Part shown: in pieces, positions 24,872 to 31,695 of the stretch
How the letters are laid out: the number at the start of each line of letters is the position of its first letter
Numbering within the stretch: the first letter of the stretch is position 1
From: a virus
Length of the DNA: 40,320 nucleotides
Direction: 5' to 3' (one strand)
Virus record (IMG/VR): IMGVR_UViG_3300004807_001879
Coordinates: 1-40,320 of that record
Program-made: the position numbers and the translations under genes
Notes under the pieces: generated by a model
Seen by the model: only the letters and a program-made list of their open reading frames with translations
What the model was told of the DNA's origin: nothing
Databases searched by the model: none

Positions 24872-25447
24872 TTAATCCCACATTCCTCTATAATATTTGC
24901 CAAATAATCTTAGCCCATTTGCAATGCGTTCGTCCACTTCTTGATAACCCTCTCGGTCAAATCCCTTGTCGGTGTGAAACTCTGTTTCCCAATCACTGTC
25001 AGGATGTAAGTGTTCAAAGGTCCAAATCATTTCACTTAGTATCCAGGCCCAACGCTCGTGTAAGGTGTTGTCACAGTAGCCGTTGCTGGGACCGGCTTCT
25101 TCTGAGGGGTATAACTCCTCGGGGCAATCTTCGGGATCGGTCAAGGGACTGCCGTGTTTGTCCAATTGAAGTCGTTTCAACATGGGCAAAATAATTATGG
25201 CCAATGTTGCATCCATGCTCCAAGTATCGTACCGGTCAATTCGGACATATCTAATCCTGGGATGCACACGATCTAAAACCCATTTTATGCCTATGCTAAT
25301 GAATTCAATACGATCGCTCCAACGTTCAACCCATTCGGGATATGTGGTACTGTCTTCTCGAGCCCAATCACACCAAAAGAATATCCGCTCCATAATGGTA
25401 TATGGACTTATCCAGTGATTGCGATAGTTGGAAATATAAATTTTCAT
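24872..25447 (-). CDS. Conserved T4-type phage protein of unknown function
   Basis: A 191-residue protein. It begins MKIYISNYRNHWISPYTI and contains RYVRIDRYDTWSMDATLAII and LPMLKRLQLDKHGSP, features of a family frequent in cyanophages and other T4-type phages. It is Trp- and acid-rich. The ATG lies 6 nt after a sigma70 -10 box, so the mRNA would be leaderless. Confidence 0.8.
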   Translation of the reverse strand: MKIYISNYRNHWISPYTIMERIFFWCDWAREDSTTYPEWVERWSDRIEFISIGIKWVLDRVHPRIRYVRIDRYDTWSMDATLAIIILPMLKRLQLDKHGSPLTDPEDCPEELYPSEEAGPSNGYCDNTLHERWAWILSEMIWTFEHLHPDSDWETEFHTDKGFDREGYQEVDERIANGLRLFGKYYRGMWD

Positions 25448-25453
25448 ATGTGT

Positions 25454-25482
25454 ATTATAACAGGTTTTTCATTATGTGTCAA
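25454..25482 (-). promoter_or_regulatory. Sigma70 promoter, leaderless, for the 25447 operon
   Basis: Minus strand TTGACA, 17 bp with AATG at positions 4-7, TATAAT, 6 nt, ATG. Transcription would start at or within 1-2 nt of the ATG. Confidence 0.75.
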
Positions 25483-25488
25483 ATCCAA

Positions 25489-25495
25489 ATAAATA
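25489..25495 (+). promoter_or_regulatory. Late promoter, leaderless, for the 25501 gene
   Basis: Plus-strand ATAAATA, 5 nt (CTTAT), then ATG 25501. With the late box at -13 to -6, position +1 is the A of the ATG. Confidence 0.65.
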
Positions 25496-25500
25496 CTTAT

Positions 25501-25944
25501 ATGAAAATCTCAGAAATAATTGCCGAAATTGACATGAGTCGTAGACGTTTCCTTAGACGAGGAGCTGCTGCTTTGGGAGCCGCAGCAGTTGGTGCCGGAG
25601 CTCAAACTTTGATCAATCCCGAAACCGACCTTGCACAGGGTGCCGGTGATTTGAGCCGAACCGATTTTGAGCACGGAAGACCTGTAGACATTGGTGCCAA
25701 TAGACAAATGGTTAGATATCGACCCTTTGACAATGGAGCCAAATTTGTTGGTGTTGATCAGCGCCTAACCGACCGAGACACTGTGGGTGCTGGAGTTGGT
25801 GGTGGATCCAAACATGGTAATTTGGATTTTCATGCACAACACAATTTTGACGATAATGGAAAAAACATACGTGGTAGTGTTGAAGTTGATCCAACCGACT
25901 CTAGAAAAACACGTGTTGGGGCCAAACTAAACATTCCTTTCTAA
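25501..25944 (+). CDS. Late protein with KISEI leader and TAT-like signal
   Basis: From ATG 25501 this is 147 residues. The start MKISEIIAEI is followed by DMSRRRFLRRGAAALGAAAV, a twin-arginine (SRRxFL) motif with a hydrophobic Ala-rich core. The mature part is a Gly/Asp-rich beta protein (VGAGVGGGSKHG, then NLDFHAQHNF and VEVDPTDSRKTRVGAKL), like an outer-membrane or beta-barrel strand set. An upstream in-frame start at 25402 lies antisense over a neighbour and is rejected. It is the only plus-strand gene between two minus operons. Function unknown. Confidence 0.65.
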   Translation: MKISEIIAEIDMSRRRFLRRGAAALGAAAVGAGAQTLINPETDLAQGAGDLSRTDFEHGRPVDIGANRQMVRYRPFDNGAKFVGVDQRLTDRDTVGAGVGGGSKHGNLDFHAQHNFDDNGKNIRGSVEVDPTDSRKTRVGAKLNIPF

Positions 25945-25951
25945 TTATTGG

Positions 25952-26212
25952 TCATCGAGTATACTTTAATAAAAACATCAAGTACTTTTGTTCGTCCACA
26001 ATCCTGACTTCGGGCGTGATTGTGTCTATCTCCTCGTTGGACCACTGTAATTCAATTCCATAGGTTTCTTGAAACCATTGATGCATTGACCGCGAAGTTT
26101 TACAATGTTCCCGGCCTTCGCCATCTCGGCATTGGCGCATGCCGGTCCAAAAATCTGCACTGCCCACGACTGTATCTAATCTACGCTCATGGTTATTGTA
26201 TAATTCATTCAT
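25952..26212 (-). CDS. FxLRW-family small protein 11
   Basis: An 86-residue protein, last of the eleven-gene array. It ends VDEQKYLMFLLKYTR, the family's C-terminal strand. The N-terminal part has DFWTGMRQCRDGEGREHC and HQWFQETYGIELQW. No function recognised. ATG overlaps the previous stop. Confidence 0.7.
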   Translation of the reverse strand: MNELYNNHERRLDTVVGSADFWTGMRQCRDGEGREHCKTSRSMHQWFQETYGIELQWSNEEIDTITPEVRIVDEQKYLMFLLKYTR

Positions 26213-26427
26213 AGGTAAGTCAATGTAAACAAGGTGGCCAATTCTTCACGATAAAATGTAAACACAGTTTTTGGCGGAATTTCGCCCGTCATGTCGTCCC
26301 AACGTCGTTGACAAAATGCAAAGTCAAAATCTTGACCCTGTCGCCATCCCTGTGCTCGTAGCTCTTCTACCAGAGCCAATATTGGACCTGCTTCCCGATT
26401 GTTTACAGTGACTTGGATCAATTCCAC
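26209..26427 (-). CDS. FxLRW-family small protein 10
   Basis: A 72-residue protein, GTG start formed by the AGG-TGG (Arg-Trp) codons of the preceding gene. Ends VFTFYREELATLFTLTYL. A helix (about 14-27) precedes QGQDFDFAF. Confidence 0.7.
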   Translation of the reverse strand: MELIQVTVNNREAGPILALVEELRAQGWRQGQDFDFAFCQRRWDDMTGEIPPKTVFTFYREELATLFTLTYL

Positions 26428-26657
26428 CTCAATAAAAACAGGGTGCGATCTTGTTCACGTTTAAACTCAAAAACACCTTCGCCCACAAAACGCCATCCCG
26501 GCCCCCATACAGTCTCTCCTATACCGCCTCCAAATGTTTCCACACACCATTCCATGCAAGGTCGCCAACCCGGATACACATGTTTGCTGACGCGGTCTCG
26601 AATCGGTGCCTCAATACTGGCCACATACCAATTGTTTAACTCGTTCTTCATGCCCAT
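26418..26657 (-). CDS. FxLRW-family small protein 9
   Basis: A 79-residue protein ending FKREQDRTLFLLRWN. WYVASIEAPIRDRVSKHVY and GWRPCMEWCVETFGG form the variable part; the latter resembles the WCWETGIG segment of the next member. ATG formed on the preceding AGA-TGG codons (10-nt overlap). Confidence 0.72.
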   Translation of the reverse strand: MGMKNELNNWYVASIEAPIRDRVSKHVYPGWRPCMEWCVETFGGGIGETVWGPGWRFVGEGVFEFKREQDRTLFLLRWN

Positions 26658-26866
26658 CTCAATAAAAACATTGTTATTTCTTTTTCGGTTTTAAATTGAA
26701 ATGTATCAAAGCTCATACGCTTACCTATACCAGTTTCCCAACACCAATGTTGAACAGGATCCATATCCTGTTCATTGAGACCCCACCCGGGATTACTGGG
26801 CCAAAGTCCATGATCTCCTTCGGCTCGTAACTGCATTCCAGTTCTAATCCAATTGATTTTATTCAC
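26648..26866 (-). CDS. FxLRW-family small protein 8
   Basis: A 72-residue protein ending FKTEKEITMFLLRWA. VQHWCWETGIGKRMSF aligns with the CVETFGGGIGETVWG region of protein 9. GTG start, 8-nt overlap. Confidence 0.72.
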   Translation of the reverse strand: MNKINWIRTGMQLRAEGDHGLWPSNPGWGLNEQDMDPVQHWCWETGIGKRMSFDTFQFKTEKEITMFLLRWA

Positions 26867-27095
26867 GATTTAAATATCTAAGTCTAAACCAAGTTTCTTT
26901 TACATCATCATAGAAGTCCAAAAAGACTTGACGTTCTGTGCCGTGTTGATCGGAATACCAACGATGTTCGCGAACTGTAAATCCCAGTTCGCGCTTCATT
27001 ACACTACGCATCACAACATAACTTCTTGGCCAGTCATTGCGTAACTGATCCCGAATCCTGTTCCATTCTAATGGAGTTAGTGTAATCATGACCAC
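26859..27095 (-). CDS. FxLRW-family small protein 7
   Basis: A 78-residue protein ending FYDDVKETWFRLRYLNRE. GTG start on the AGG-TGG codons of the preceding gene; an ATG two codons later is an alternative. MKRELGFTVREHRWYSD is the central segment. Confidence 0.7.
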   Translation of the reverse strand: MVMITLTPLEWNRIRDQLRNDWPRSYVVMRSVMKRELGFTVREHRWYSDQHGTERQVFLDFYDDVKETWFRLRYLNRE

Positions 27096-27355
27096 CTCAA
27101 TACAAATGCAGTATGACTGCTTTCTTCATCCCAACGTAGATACATGCCCTGTGTGCTGGTTACAATCAATCTACCACCTAATGGTTTTAATTTATAGTTG
27201 ATTACGGTTTTAATGTCCCATCCATTTTTCTCGGCTATTTTGGCACAATATGAGGAAAAGTTACTAAAATAACCAGGCCAATCCTCGGCATCATATCTAC
27301 CAGTTGTTACTGCAACACGAAATTTATCATCATATATGATCTTGTTCATGCCCAC
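27086..27355 (-). CDS. FxLRW-family small protein 6
   Basis: An 89-residue protein ending LRWDEESSHTAFVLRWS. GTG start on the preceding AGG-TGG codons (10-nt overlap), with an ATG two codons later. Confidence 0.72.
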   Translation of the reverse strand: MGMNKIIYDDKFRVAVTTGRYDAEDWPGYFSNFSSYCAKIAEKNGWDIKTVINYKLKPLGGRLIVTSTQGMYLRWDEESSHTAFVLRWS

Positions 27356-27579
27356 CTCAGTGCAAATAGTGTTCGTTGATGGTTATCTGGGATATACAAG
27401 TCACAATGAAAAGTTTGTCGACCCTGTCGAGTACGACTGTGTTCGCCTTGCCATTCATACTCAACTCCATTGTCCTTACACCAATCATAAACGTCGTGTA
27501 AAAAATCTCGTACTGTGCGATATTGCTCTGCAGAAGCCGTTCCGGTTACGATATGTTCTTCAGGTCGTCTCATAGCCAC
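27346..27579 (-). CDS. FxLRW-family small protein 5
   Basis: A 77-residue protein ending YIPDNHQRTLFALRWA. DVYDWCKDNGVEYEWQGEH is the central helix-strand. GTG start formed on the ATG-TGG (Met-Trp) codons of the preceding gene. Confidence 0.72.
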   Translation of the reverse strand: MAMRRPEEHIVTGTASAEQYRTVRDFLHDVYDWCKDNGVEYEWQGEHSRTRQGRQTFHCDLYIPDNHQRTLFALRWA

Positions 27580-27797
27580 ATCAGGGTAAAATAACTTGCA
27601 TCTTCAGGACGTCGAAATCTAAAACTAAAACCTTTGGCTCCAACTAAACCACTGAGGTGATATTCCCCGCCCGCCGCAGTCGCAATCCAATCCAGTATTT
27701 TTCTTATAGGGTATTCAGGACCGCCCAAAACATCCTCCCAAAGTATTCGTACTTCGGTCCAGTCTTCGGGAGGAGGCCAAAATTCAAGTTGTTTCAA
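27570..27797 (-). CDS. FxLRW-family small protein 4
   Basis: A 75-residue protein ending FRRPEDASYFTLMWL, almost the same as the end of protein 1 (FRNPKDASHFALKWR). TTG start overlapping the previous gene by 14 nt. Confidence 0.72.
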   Translation of the reverse strand: MKQLEFWPPPEDWTEVRILWEDVLGGPEYPIRKILDWIATAAGGEYHLSGLVGAKGFSFRFRRPEDASYFTLMWL

Positions 27798-28044
27798 AAC
27801 GTTTGTATTTTAAATTAAAATAAGTCAAATTGTGTTCTTCTAAATCACCATACAGATGAACCTTGTATCCATATCCATAAATATCAGCACCTATTCCGTA
27901 TGATAATGATTTGGGAACACAATTCTTCATGCACCATTTACCAGCTTCGCTTTGTTGCCATTCCCAAATTGAACCTGCAGCATATATTTCGGGATCATCA
28001 TTATCACCCATTCTAAATTCATGTAATACTGTTCTTATAACCAT
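27784..28044 (-). CDS. FxLRW-family small protein 3
   Basis: An 86-residue protein whose C-terminus LYGDLEEHNLTYFNLKYKRF fits the family with Tyr for Trp and a short extension. WEWQQSEAGKWCMKNCVP is the central helix with the Trp-Cys pattern seen in others. Starts 3 nt after the previous stop. Confidence 0.68.
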   Translation of the reverse strand: MVIRTVLHEFRMGDNDDPEIYAAGSIWEWQQSEAGKWCMKNCVPKSLSYGIGADIYGYGYKVHLYGDLEEHNLTYFNLKYKRFETT

Positions 28045-28047
28045 TTG

Positions 28048-28290
28048 CTAAAATACTCCGTTGTCATATTGATTCGTGTTTATTCGCTCACTGTATCCAC
28101 AATACAATTGAAACATAAGTGCATCATGTTCGTCCGCAAAAACGAAATCCATATGATTTGCCTTGGCACGCCATGCGTATCGTTCAGTGTTGGGCATGCC
28201 AAATCGTTCTATTGACCATGCACATAACTCGTTCCACGCCGCATCATTGTTGTAAGGCGATTGCCAGGGTACTCGTACAGTTATCGCCAT
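28048..28290 (-). CDS. FxLRW-family small protein 2
   Basis: An 80-residue protein. The family strand is VFADEHDALMFQLYCGY, followed by a 12-residue tail. ELCAWSIERFGMPNTE is the central helix. ATG formed on the AAA-TGG (Lys-Trp) codons of protein 1 (10-nt overlap). Confidence 0.7.
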   Translation of the reverse strand: MAITVRVPWQSPYNNDAAWNELCAWSIERFGMPNTERYAWRAKANHMDFVFADEHDALMFQLYCGYSERINTNQYDNGVF

Positions 28291-28457
28291 TTTAGTGCAA
28301 AGTGACTTGCGTCTTTGGGGTTGCGGAATCGAAAACGATATCGAGGATTTGGACCAAGCCCCAAATCCATATCAATTTCGTAATCAATGTTGTGTATCAA
28401 AAGCCAAGTGCCAGCGTCCAACGCTCGATCGGCACCTTCAATGGTTATAGTGGTCAT
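28281..28457 (-). CDS. FxLRW-family small protein 1
   Basis: A 58-residue ORF, first of the array. MTTITIEGADRALDAGTW begins it and RFRNPKDASHFALKWR ends it. The ATG lies 5 nt after a perfect sigma70 promoter, so no Shine-Dalgarno can be present. Confidence 0.75.
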   Translation of the reverse strand: MTTITIEGADRALDAGTWLLIHNIDYEIDMDLGLGPNPRYRFRFRNPKDASHFALKWR

Positions 28458-28462
28458 ACTGT

Positions 28463-28491
28463 ATTATACACTATCTGCCATTTAGTGTCAA
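28463..28491 (-). promoter_or_regulatory. Sigma70 promoter for the eleven-gene array
   Basis: Minus strand TTGACA, 17 bp with AATG, TATAAT, then 5 nt to ATG 28457. The predicted transcript is leaderless. Confidence 0.8.
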
Positions 28492-28850
28492 AACGTCTGT
28501 TGTTTTAATGTTTCCCATACCTTTTTCTGGTCCAGGAACTTTTGGCGCAATCGCTCATATTCTTTGGCACAGGCTCTAAGTTCTTCAAATTCCTCCTCCA
28601 ACTTGGGGTCTGGTGTCAGCATACCAAGTTGGCTTCGAATTTCTCTCAGTGTTTCCATTAAACTAGCATCTCCAAATAGTATGTCGGCACCTTCATCCAT
28701 TTGCAGTGTCTTGCCCTGTATAACAGTACTTGAACTCCAAGCGGGGCTTATCGAAGTATTGACATAGTACTGTCCACTAGCACTTGATAAATTTTGCCAG
28801 GGATTTGCCGGCACTGTAACGTTTCCATAGTTTGTGGGGTAGTGACTCAT
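28488..28850 (-). CDS. Unknown protein with C-terminal coiled coil
   Basis: From ATG 28850 this is 120 residues: a Ser/Asn/Pro-rich first half (HYPTNYGNVTVPANPW), an ILFGDASLMETLREIRSQLGML linker, and a charged coiled coil (about 78-118). The FGDASLMETLREI segment is reminiscent of small phage accessory virion proteins. A longer start at 28910 would run across its own promoter and is rejected. The ATG is 6 nt after the -10 box. Confidence 0.65.
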   Translation of the reverse strand: MSHYPTNYGNVTVPANPWQNLSSASGQYYVNTSISPAWSSSTVIQGKTLQMDEGADILFGDASLMETLREIRSQLGMLTPDPKLEEEFEELRACAKEYERLRQKFLDQKKVWETLKQQTF

Positions 28851-28855
28851 AAATA
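28848..28855 (+). promoter_or_regulatory. Late promoter for the 28904-30087 pair
   Basis: Plus-strand CATAAATA about 48 nt before ATG 28904, which has its own TTAGGAG. Its first three bases are the reverse complement of the 28850 start codon. Confidence 0.6.
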
Positions 28856-28856
28856 C

Positions 28857-28886
28857 ATTATACAAGACTTTGTTGCACGAAGTCAA
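28857..28886 (-). promoter_or_regulatory. Sigma70 promoter, leaderless, for the 28850 gene
   Basis: Minus strand TTGACT, 18 bp, TATAAT, 6 nt, ATG. It overlaps the divergent plus-strand late promoter. Confidence 0.6.
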
Positions 28887-28903
28887 CAAAATTAGGAGAT
28901 AAA

Positions 28904-29545
28904 ATGGCAAACAGTTATAATGTAGTTATTACAACTACTAGACCTTCAACTAGTGTACCTTGGGCACGAGAATACGCTTTTAATTATTGGGGAGAACTAT
29001 ATAACGAAAGCGGAACGAGATTGAACAGCCATCCGGGAATTTCTGCCGGTCCTATCACAATCGACCACGATCTTGATGGAATTACTCCATTTTTTGACTA
29101 TAACCCCGATAGACAAGGTCTAATAACTCAGGTAACGATTTCTCCATATGCAACCATAAGAACTCTAGGTCCATTTGTTGCAAATACCAGTGTTGTTTCG
29201 GCTCAACCCGCGGGATATACTCCCCAAATTGGCGGACACGGTGTCATTAACGGCAGTTTTTATCTTGGAGCAATCTTACCCGGTATCACTTTTGGCACTG
29301 ATGGAACTGGATTGTCAAACACATCAACTGTGCAAAATAATTGGTACACAGTGGCCAATGCACTTGCAGTTTCGGGATGGACCACCAACAGTAGCGGATT
29401 GACCACACTATTCATAAATTCAAAGCTATCGCAAGCCAACACAGTTGATTCATCGGGACAACTTTGGAGAAGTTTAAATTTTCAATATAATGTTTATCCA
29501 CAACGAGTTGGTATAACCTTTACAGCAACGGCAACTCCAATCTAA
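28904..29545 (+). CDS. Late structural-type protein, paralogue pair member 1
   Basis: A 213-residue, beta-rich, Thr/Ser/Asn-rich protein. It shares with the next protein: N-terminal NxFNVVxT-type strand, IDHDLDGI-x-P-x-x-DY/DF, GW-x-T-x-S-x-x-L-x-x-LF, AN-T-x-DS-G, and NVYP-x-x-x-G-T-x-TATATP at the end. The DHDLDG loop may bind a metal such as calcium. Probably a virion decoration or fibre component. RBS TTAGGAG. Confidence 0.68.
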   Translation: MANSYNVVITTTRPSTSVPWAREYAFNYWGELYNESGTRLNSHPGISAGPITIDHDLDGITPFFDYNPDRQGLITQVTISPYATIRTLGPFVANTSVVSAQPAGYTPQIGGHGVINGSFYLGAILPGITFGTDGTGLSNTSTVQNNWYTVANALAVSGWTTNSSGLTTLFINSKLSQANTVDSSGQLWRSLNFQYNVYPQRVGITFTATATPI

Positions 29546-29559
29546 TCAATTTAAATTTT

Positions 29560-30087
29560 ATGTCAAATAAATTCAATGTAGTCTTCACCTGGGTCAAAAA
29601 GGCCGACGATCTCGGTCCCGGAAAATATGCACACCAATATTGGCTCGAGCTGGCAAGAAATGCAGTAGAAATTGATCACGATCTTGATGGAATACCTCCC
29701 TTGTATGATTTTTCTGAAGATCCAACCAAGAGATTCACCGAACCCTATATGACCTTGTATACCATGGACCCGTTTGCAGCCGACATGTCGGTAAATGGTG
29801 AAAATGTTACACCACCCGGAGCACCCGGTGTCGAGTGTGATCCGCCCACTGCGTCCTGGGCCTGGACTCAAAGACGATTTTATACCACGGTTAATGACGC
29901 AACCACTGTGCCCGGCTGGGCCACCGACAGCGACAGTCTAGTGGCGTTGTTTTTAGCGACCAAAATAGAACAAGCCAATACCCTGGATTCAACTGGAGTA
30001 TTGGCCAAATTTGTCAATTGGTATTATAATGTTTATCCTAATTCAAAAGGATTTACAATTACAGCAACTGCAACACCTGCAGATTAA
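29560..30087 (+). CDS. Late structural-type protein, paralogue pair member 2
   Basis: A 175-residue paralogue of the upstream protein, with the same EIDHDLDGIPPLYDF and NVYPNSKGFTITATATP segments and a shorter middle. It shares the upstream late promoter. No strong SD before the ATG (TTAAATTTT), so coupling is likely. It ends 2 nt before the convergent gene. Confidence 0.68.
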   Translation: MSNKFNVVFTWVKKADDLGPGKYAHQYWLELARNAVEIDHDLDGIPPLYDFSEDPTKRFTEPYMTLYTMDPFAADMSVNGENVTPPGAPGVECDPPTASWAWTQRRFYTTVNDATTVPGWATDSDSLVALFLATKIEQANTLDSTGVLAKFVNWYYNVYPNSKGFTITATATPAD

Positions 30088-30089
30088 GT

Positions 30090-30320
30090 TTATTTTCCGT
30101 AAGGATTGACACCACTTGCAGGTGGAGCTATGGCTGCCTGTGTATGTGGCACATAGCCACCATTGTGCACCGGTTGTGCAATGGCCGGAACAGTGGGCAA
30201 CACTTGATCTTTTACTACAACTGCGGTAACTGGTGCTGTTGTTCCTTTAGGTCCTGCTCCGCGAGTGGGCTCTTGCGCTGCTTTGTTGTTGTTTAAACTG
30301 GCGATATTTTGTGCTGACAT
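30090..30320 (-). CDS. Small Pro/Ala-rich late protein
   Basis: From ATG 30320 (AAAGGA 7 nt before) this is 76 residues, Ala/Pro/Val-rich and ending SGVNPYGK. No fold recognised; probably a disordered virion-associated or scaffold-type protein. A late promoter precedes it. Confidence 0.62.
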   Translation of the reverse strand: MSAQNIASLNNNKAAQEPTRGAGPKGTTAPVTAVVVKDQVLPTVPAIAQPVHNGGYVPHTQAAIAPPASGVNPYGK

Positions 30321-30342
30321 TACAATTCCTTTAAATATAATA

Positions 30343-30350
30343 TATTTATG
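30343..30350 (-). promoter_or_regulatory. Late promoter (CATAAATA) for the 30320 gene
   Basis: Minus-strand CATAAATA 22 nt before the ATG, just below the terminator of the gene upstream. Confidence 0.6.
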
Positions 30351-30359
30351 TAAGGAAAT

Positions 30360-30384
30360 AGAAAAACCCGCTGACAGCGGGTTT
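30360..30384 (-). terminator. Rho-independent terminator after the 30405 gene
   Basis: Minus-strand AAACCCGCT, 3-nt loop, AGCGGGTTT, then TTC. The stem is 9 bp. Confidence 0.8.
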
Positions 30385-30404
30385 GTCATTAAGTGCTTAG
30401 TTAA

Positions 30405-30671
30405 TTAAACTAGGCCCATTGCCAATGCTCGGTAACCAGCGGCTACAACTTTGCGACTTGGTTTGCCATGTACATACTCGGTAACATGAACACCGTTTGC
30501 TGCCTTACGACCATTTGCATGGATTGCAAAACCAGCTTGACGGATACGTGTAACTTCTGCGCTCAAGTTACCGATACCAAAACGCTTTTTAGCTTCGCTT
30601 GGTGTCAATGTTTCGCCATTCAATACCAACGCTTTAAATGCTTTACCAGTTTTTGTTTGTAAGTTAATCAT
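30405..30671 (-). CDS. Small helix-turn-helix/winged-helix DNA-binding protein
   Basis: An 88-residue basic protein. TPSEAKKRFGIGNLSAEVTRIRQAG (given in part) reads as helix-turn-helix with recognition helix SAEVTRIRQ, followed by a beta wing (FAIHANGRK and VTEYVHG). Likely a transcription regulator or nucleoid-type protein. It is monocistronic, with its own sigma70 promoter and terminator, indicating strong early expression. Confidence 0.72.
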   Translation of the reverse strand: MINLQTKTGKAFKALVLNGETLTPSEAKKRFGIGNLSAEVTRIRQAGFAIHANGRKAANGVHVTEYVHGKPSRKVVAAGYRALAMGLV

Positions 30672-30717
30672 TTTGTTTTCCTTTAAAATATTTGCAGTTT
30701 ACTTGACTGCTGATTCT

Positions 30718-30746
30718 ATTATAACAAATGCATTGCAGGATTACAA
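30718..30746 (-). promoter_or_regulatory. Sigma70 promoter for the 30671 gene
   Basis: Minus strand TTGTAA, 17 bp, TATAAT, about 45 nt leader with AAAGGA before the ATG. Confidence 0.7.
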
Positions 30747-30755
30747 CACATTTGG

Positions 30756-31121
30756 TTAAAAATTATCGTTTTGCTCGTCCAAAACTTGCCAACCCAGTTT
30801 ACGCAAATCTTCTTCTATTTCCTCTGTGACCACACCTTCTTGAACATATCCTTCGATGTAAGATCCTTCGTTCATGATACCCGAGCAGTACCACGTCAAG
30901 TAGTCACCTTCTTCCCTAATATCAGCCACCACACCACCGGCCCGTCGCCAACTGCAACCCCATGACTCATCTTTGAGTAGAGCCCAAGGTTCCATTTTTT
31001 GAAAGTCGTTGTTGCACATGGCGGCATAGAGATTTTGAGCGTATGTTTCGCTGGTTCGCACCTTGGTTATAAACCACGCACTGGCCATCATATCCTCGAA
31101 CATATTTGGGGTATTGCTCAT
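30756..31121 (-). CDS. Conserved T4-type phage protein of unknown function
   Basis: A 121-residue acidic protein. WGCSWRRAGGVVADIREEGDY, YCSGI and EEDLRKLGWQVL recur in small proteins of marine T4-type phages. Cys/Trp-rich middle. It overlaps the upstream stop by 4 nt. Confidence 0.78.
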   Translation of the reverse strand: MSNTPNMFEDMMASAWFITKVRTSETYAQNLYAAMCNNDFQKMEPWALLKDESWGCSWRRAGGVVADIREEGDYLTWYCSGIMNEGSYIEGYVQEGVVTEEIEEDLRKLGWQVLDEQNDNF

Positions 31122-31453
31122 ACTATTACAGGTGCGGTTTTTGCTCGGTCACTGTATATTACAGTACCACGAGCACGTATTAGGTTTACTGCCTCTTGCG
31201 GATCGCCCTCAAATATATTCCGCATATCTTCTGTCGTTACATTGGAATCTACGGTTATTGTATATATCTCGTAGAATCTGTGTGCATTGCTACGGGCCCG
31301 CCATATCATTTCCACAATAGGCAACCTAGGTGGTTGGGTGTTGCTTAACTTTGCCCACATTAGTTTTTGTTCGTAGGTACTGATATCAAGGACAGACTCT
31401 AAGCCTTGATTGTCCCACATCACTAAAAATTTATTAGGTTCCCGCTTGCTCAT
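31118..31453 (-). CDS. Conserved T4-type phage protein of unknown function
   Basis: A 111-residue protein. FLVMWDNQGLESVLDIS, RARSNAHRFYEIYTITVD and NLIRARGTVIYSDR match a small family frequent in T4-type phages. No known activity. 4-nt overlaps on both sides. Confidence 0.78.
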   Translation of the reverse strand: MSKREPNKFLVMWDNQGLESVLDISTYEQKLMWAKLSNTQPPRLPIVEMIWRARSNAHRFYEIYTITVDSNVTTEDMRNIFEGDPQEAVNLIRARGTVIYSDRAKTAPVIV

Positions 31454-31695
31454 TTTACATTGATGATCTCAATCTTGGTCACATTGGCAACTTTAAAACT
31501 ACGCCATTCGGATTTATCTAAACACCAAGCACTTATTACGCTTTCGTTTTTTGTACGTTTACTTTCTGTAAGTTTTGCCGGCAATGCCGCTGCCCGTAAA
31601 GTACAGGGCATGACTCGCACACTGCCATCTACTTTGGTAAAAGTAACTTCACAGTCGTTGTTGGACAATAAATCTAAAATTTCTTCGTGGCTCAT
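31450..31695 (-). CDS. DUF2693-like small beta-barrel protein
   Basis: An 81-residue protein. CEVTFTKVDGSVRVMPCTL and VISAWCLDKSEWRSFKVANV match the DUF2693 (SH3-like) phage family. Function unknown. TAATG overlap with the gene upstream. Confidence 0.78.
   Translation of the reverse strand: MSHEEILDLLSNNDCEVTFTKVDGSVRVMPCTLRAAALPAKLTESKRTKNESVISAWCLDKSEWRSFKVANVTKIEIINVK

Noticed and set aside
25402-25500. Long N-terminal extension of the TAT-signal protein
   Set aside because: It is antisense to the start of the 25447 gene and crosses two promoters; ATG 25501 directly follows a late box and starts the recognisable leader.
28851-28910. Upstream start of the coiled-coil gene at 28910
   Set aside because: The added residues would be encoded across the sigma70 promoter at 28857-28886 and antisense to the start of the plus-strand late gene.
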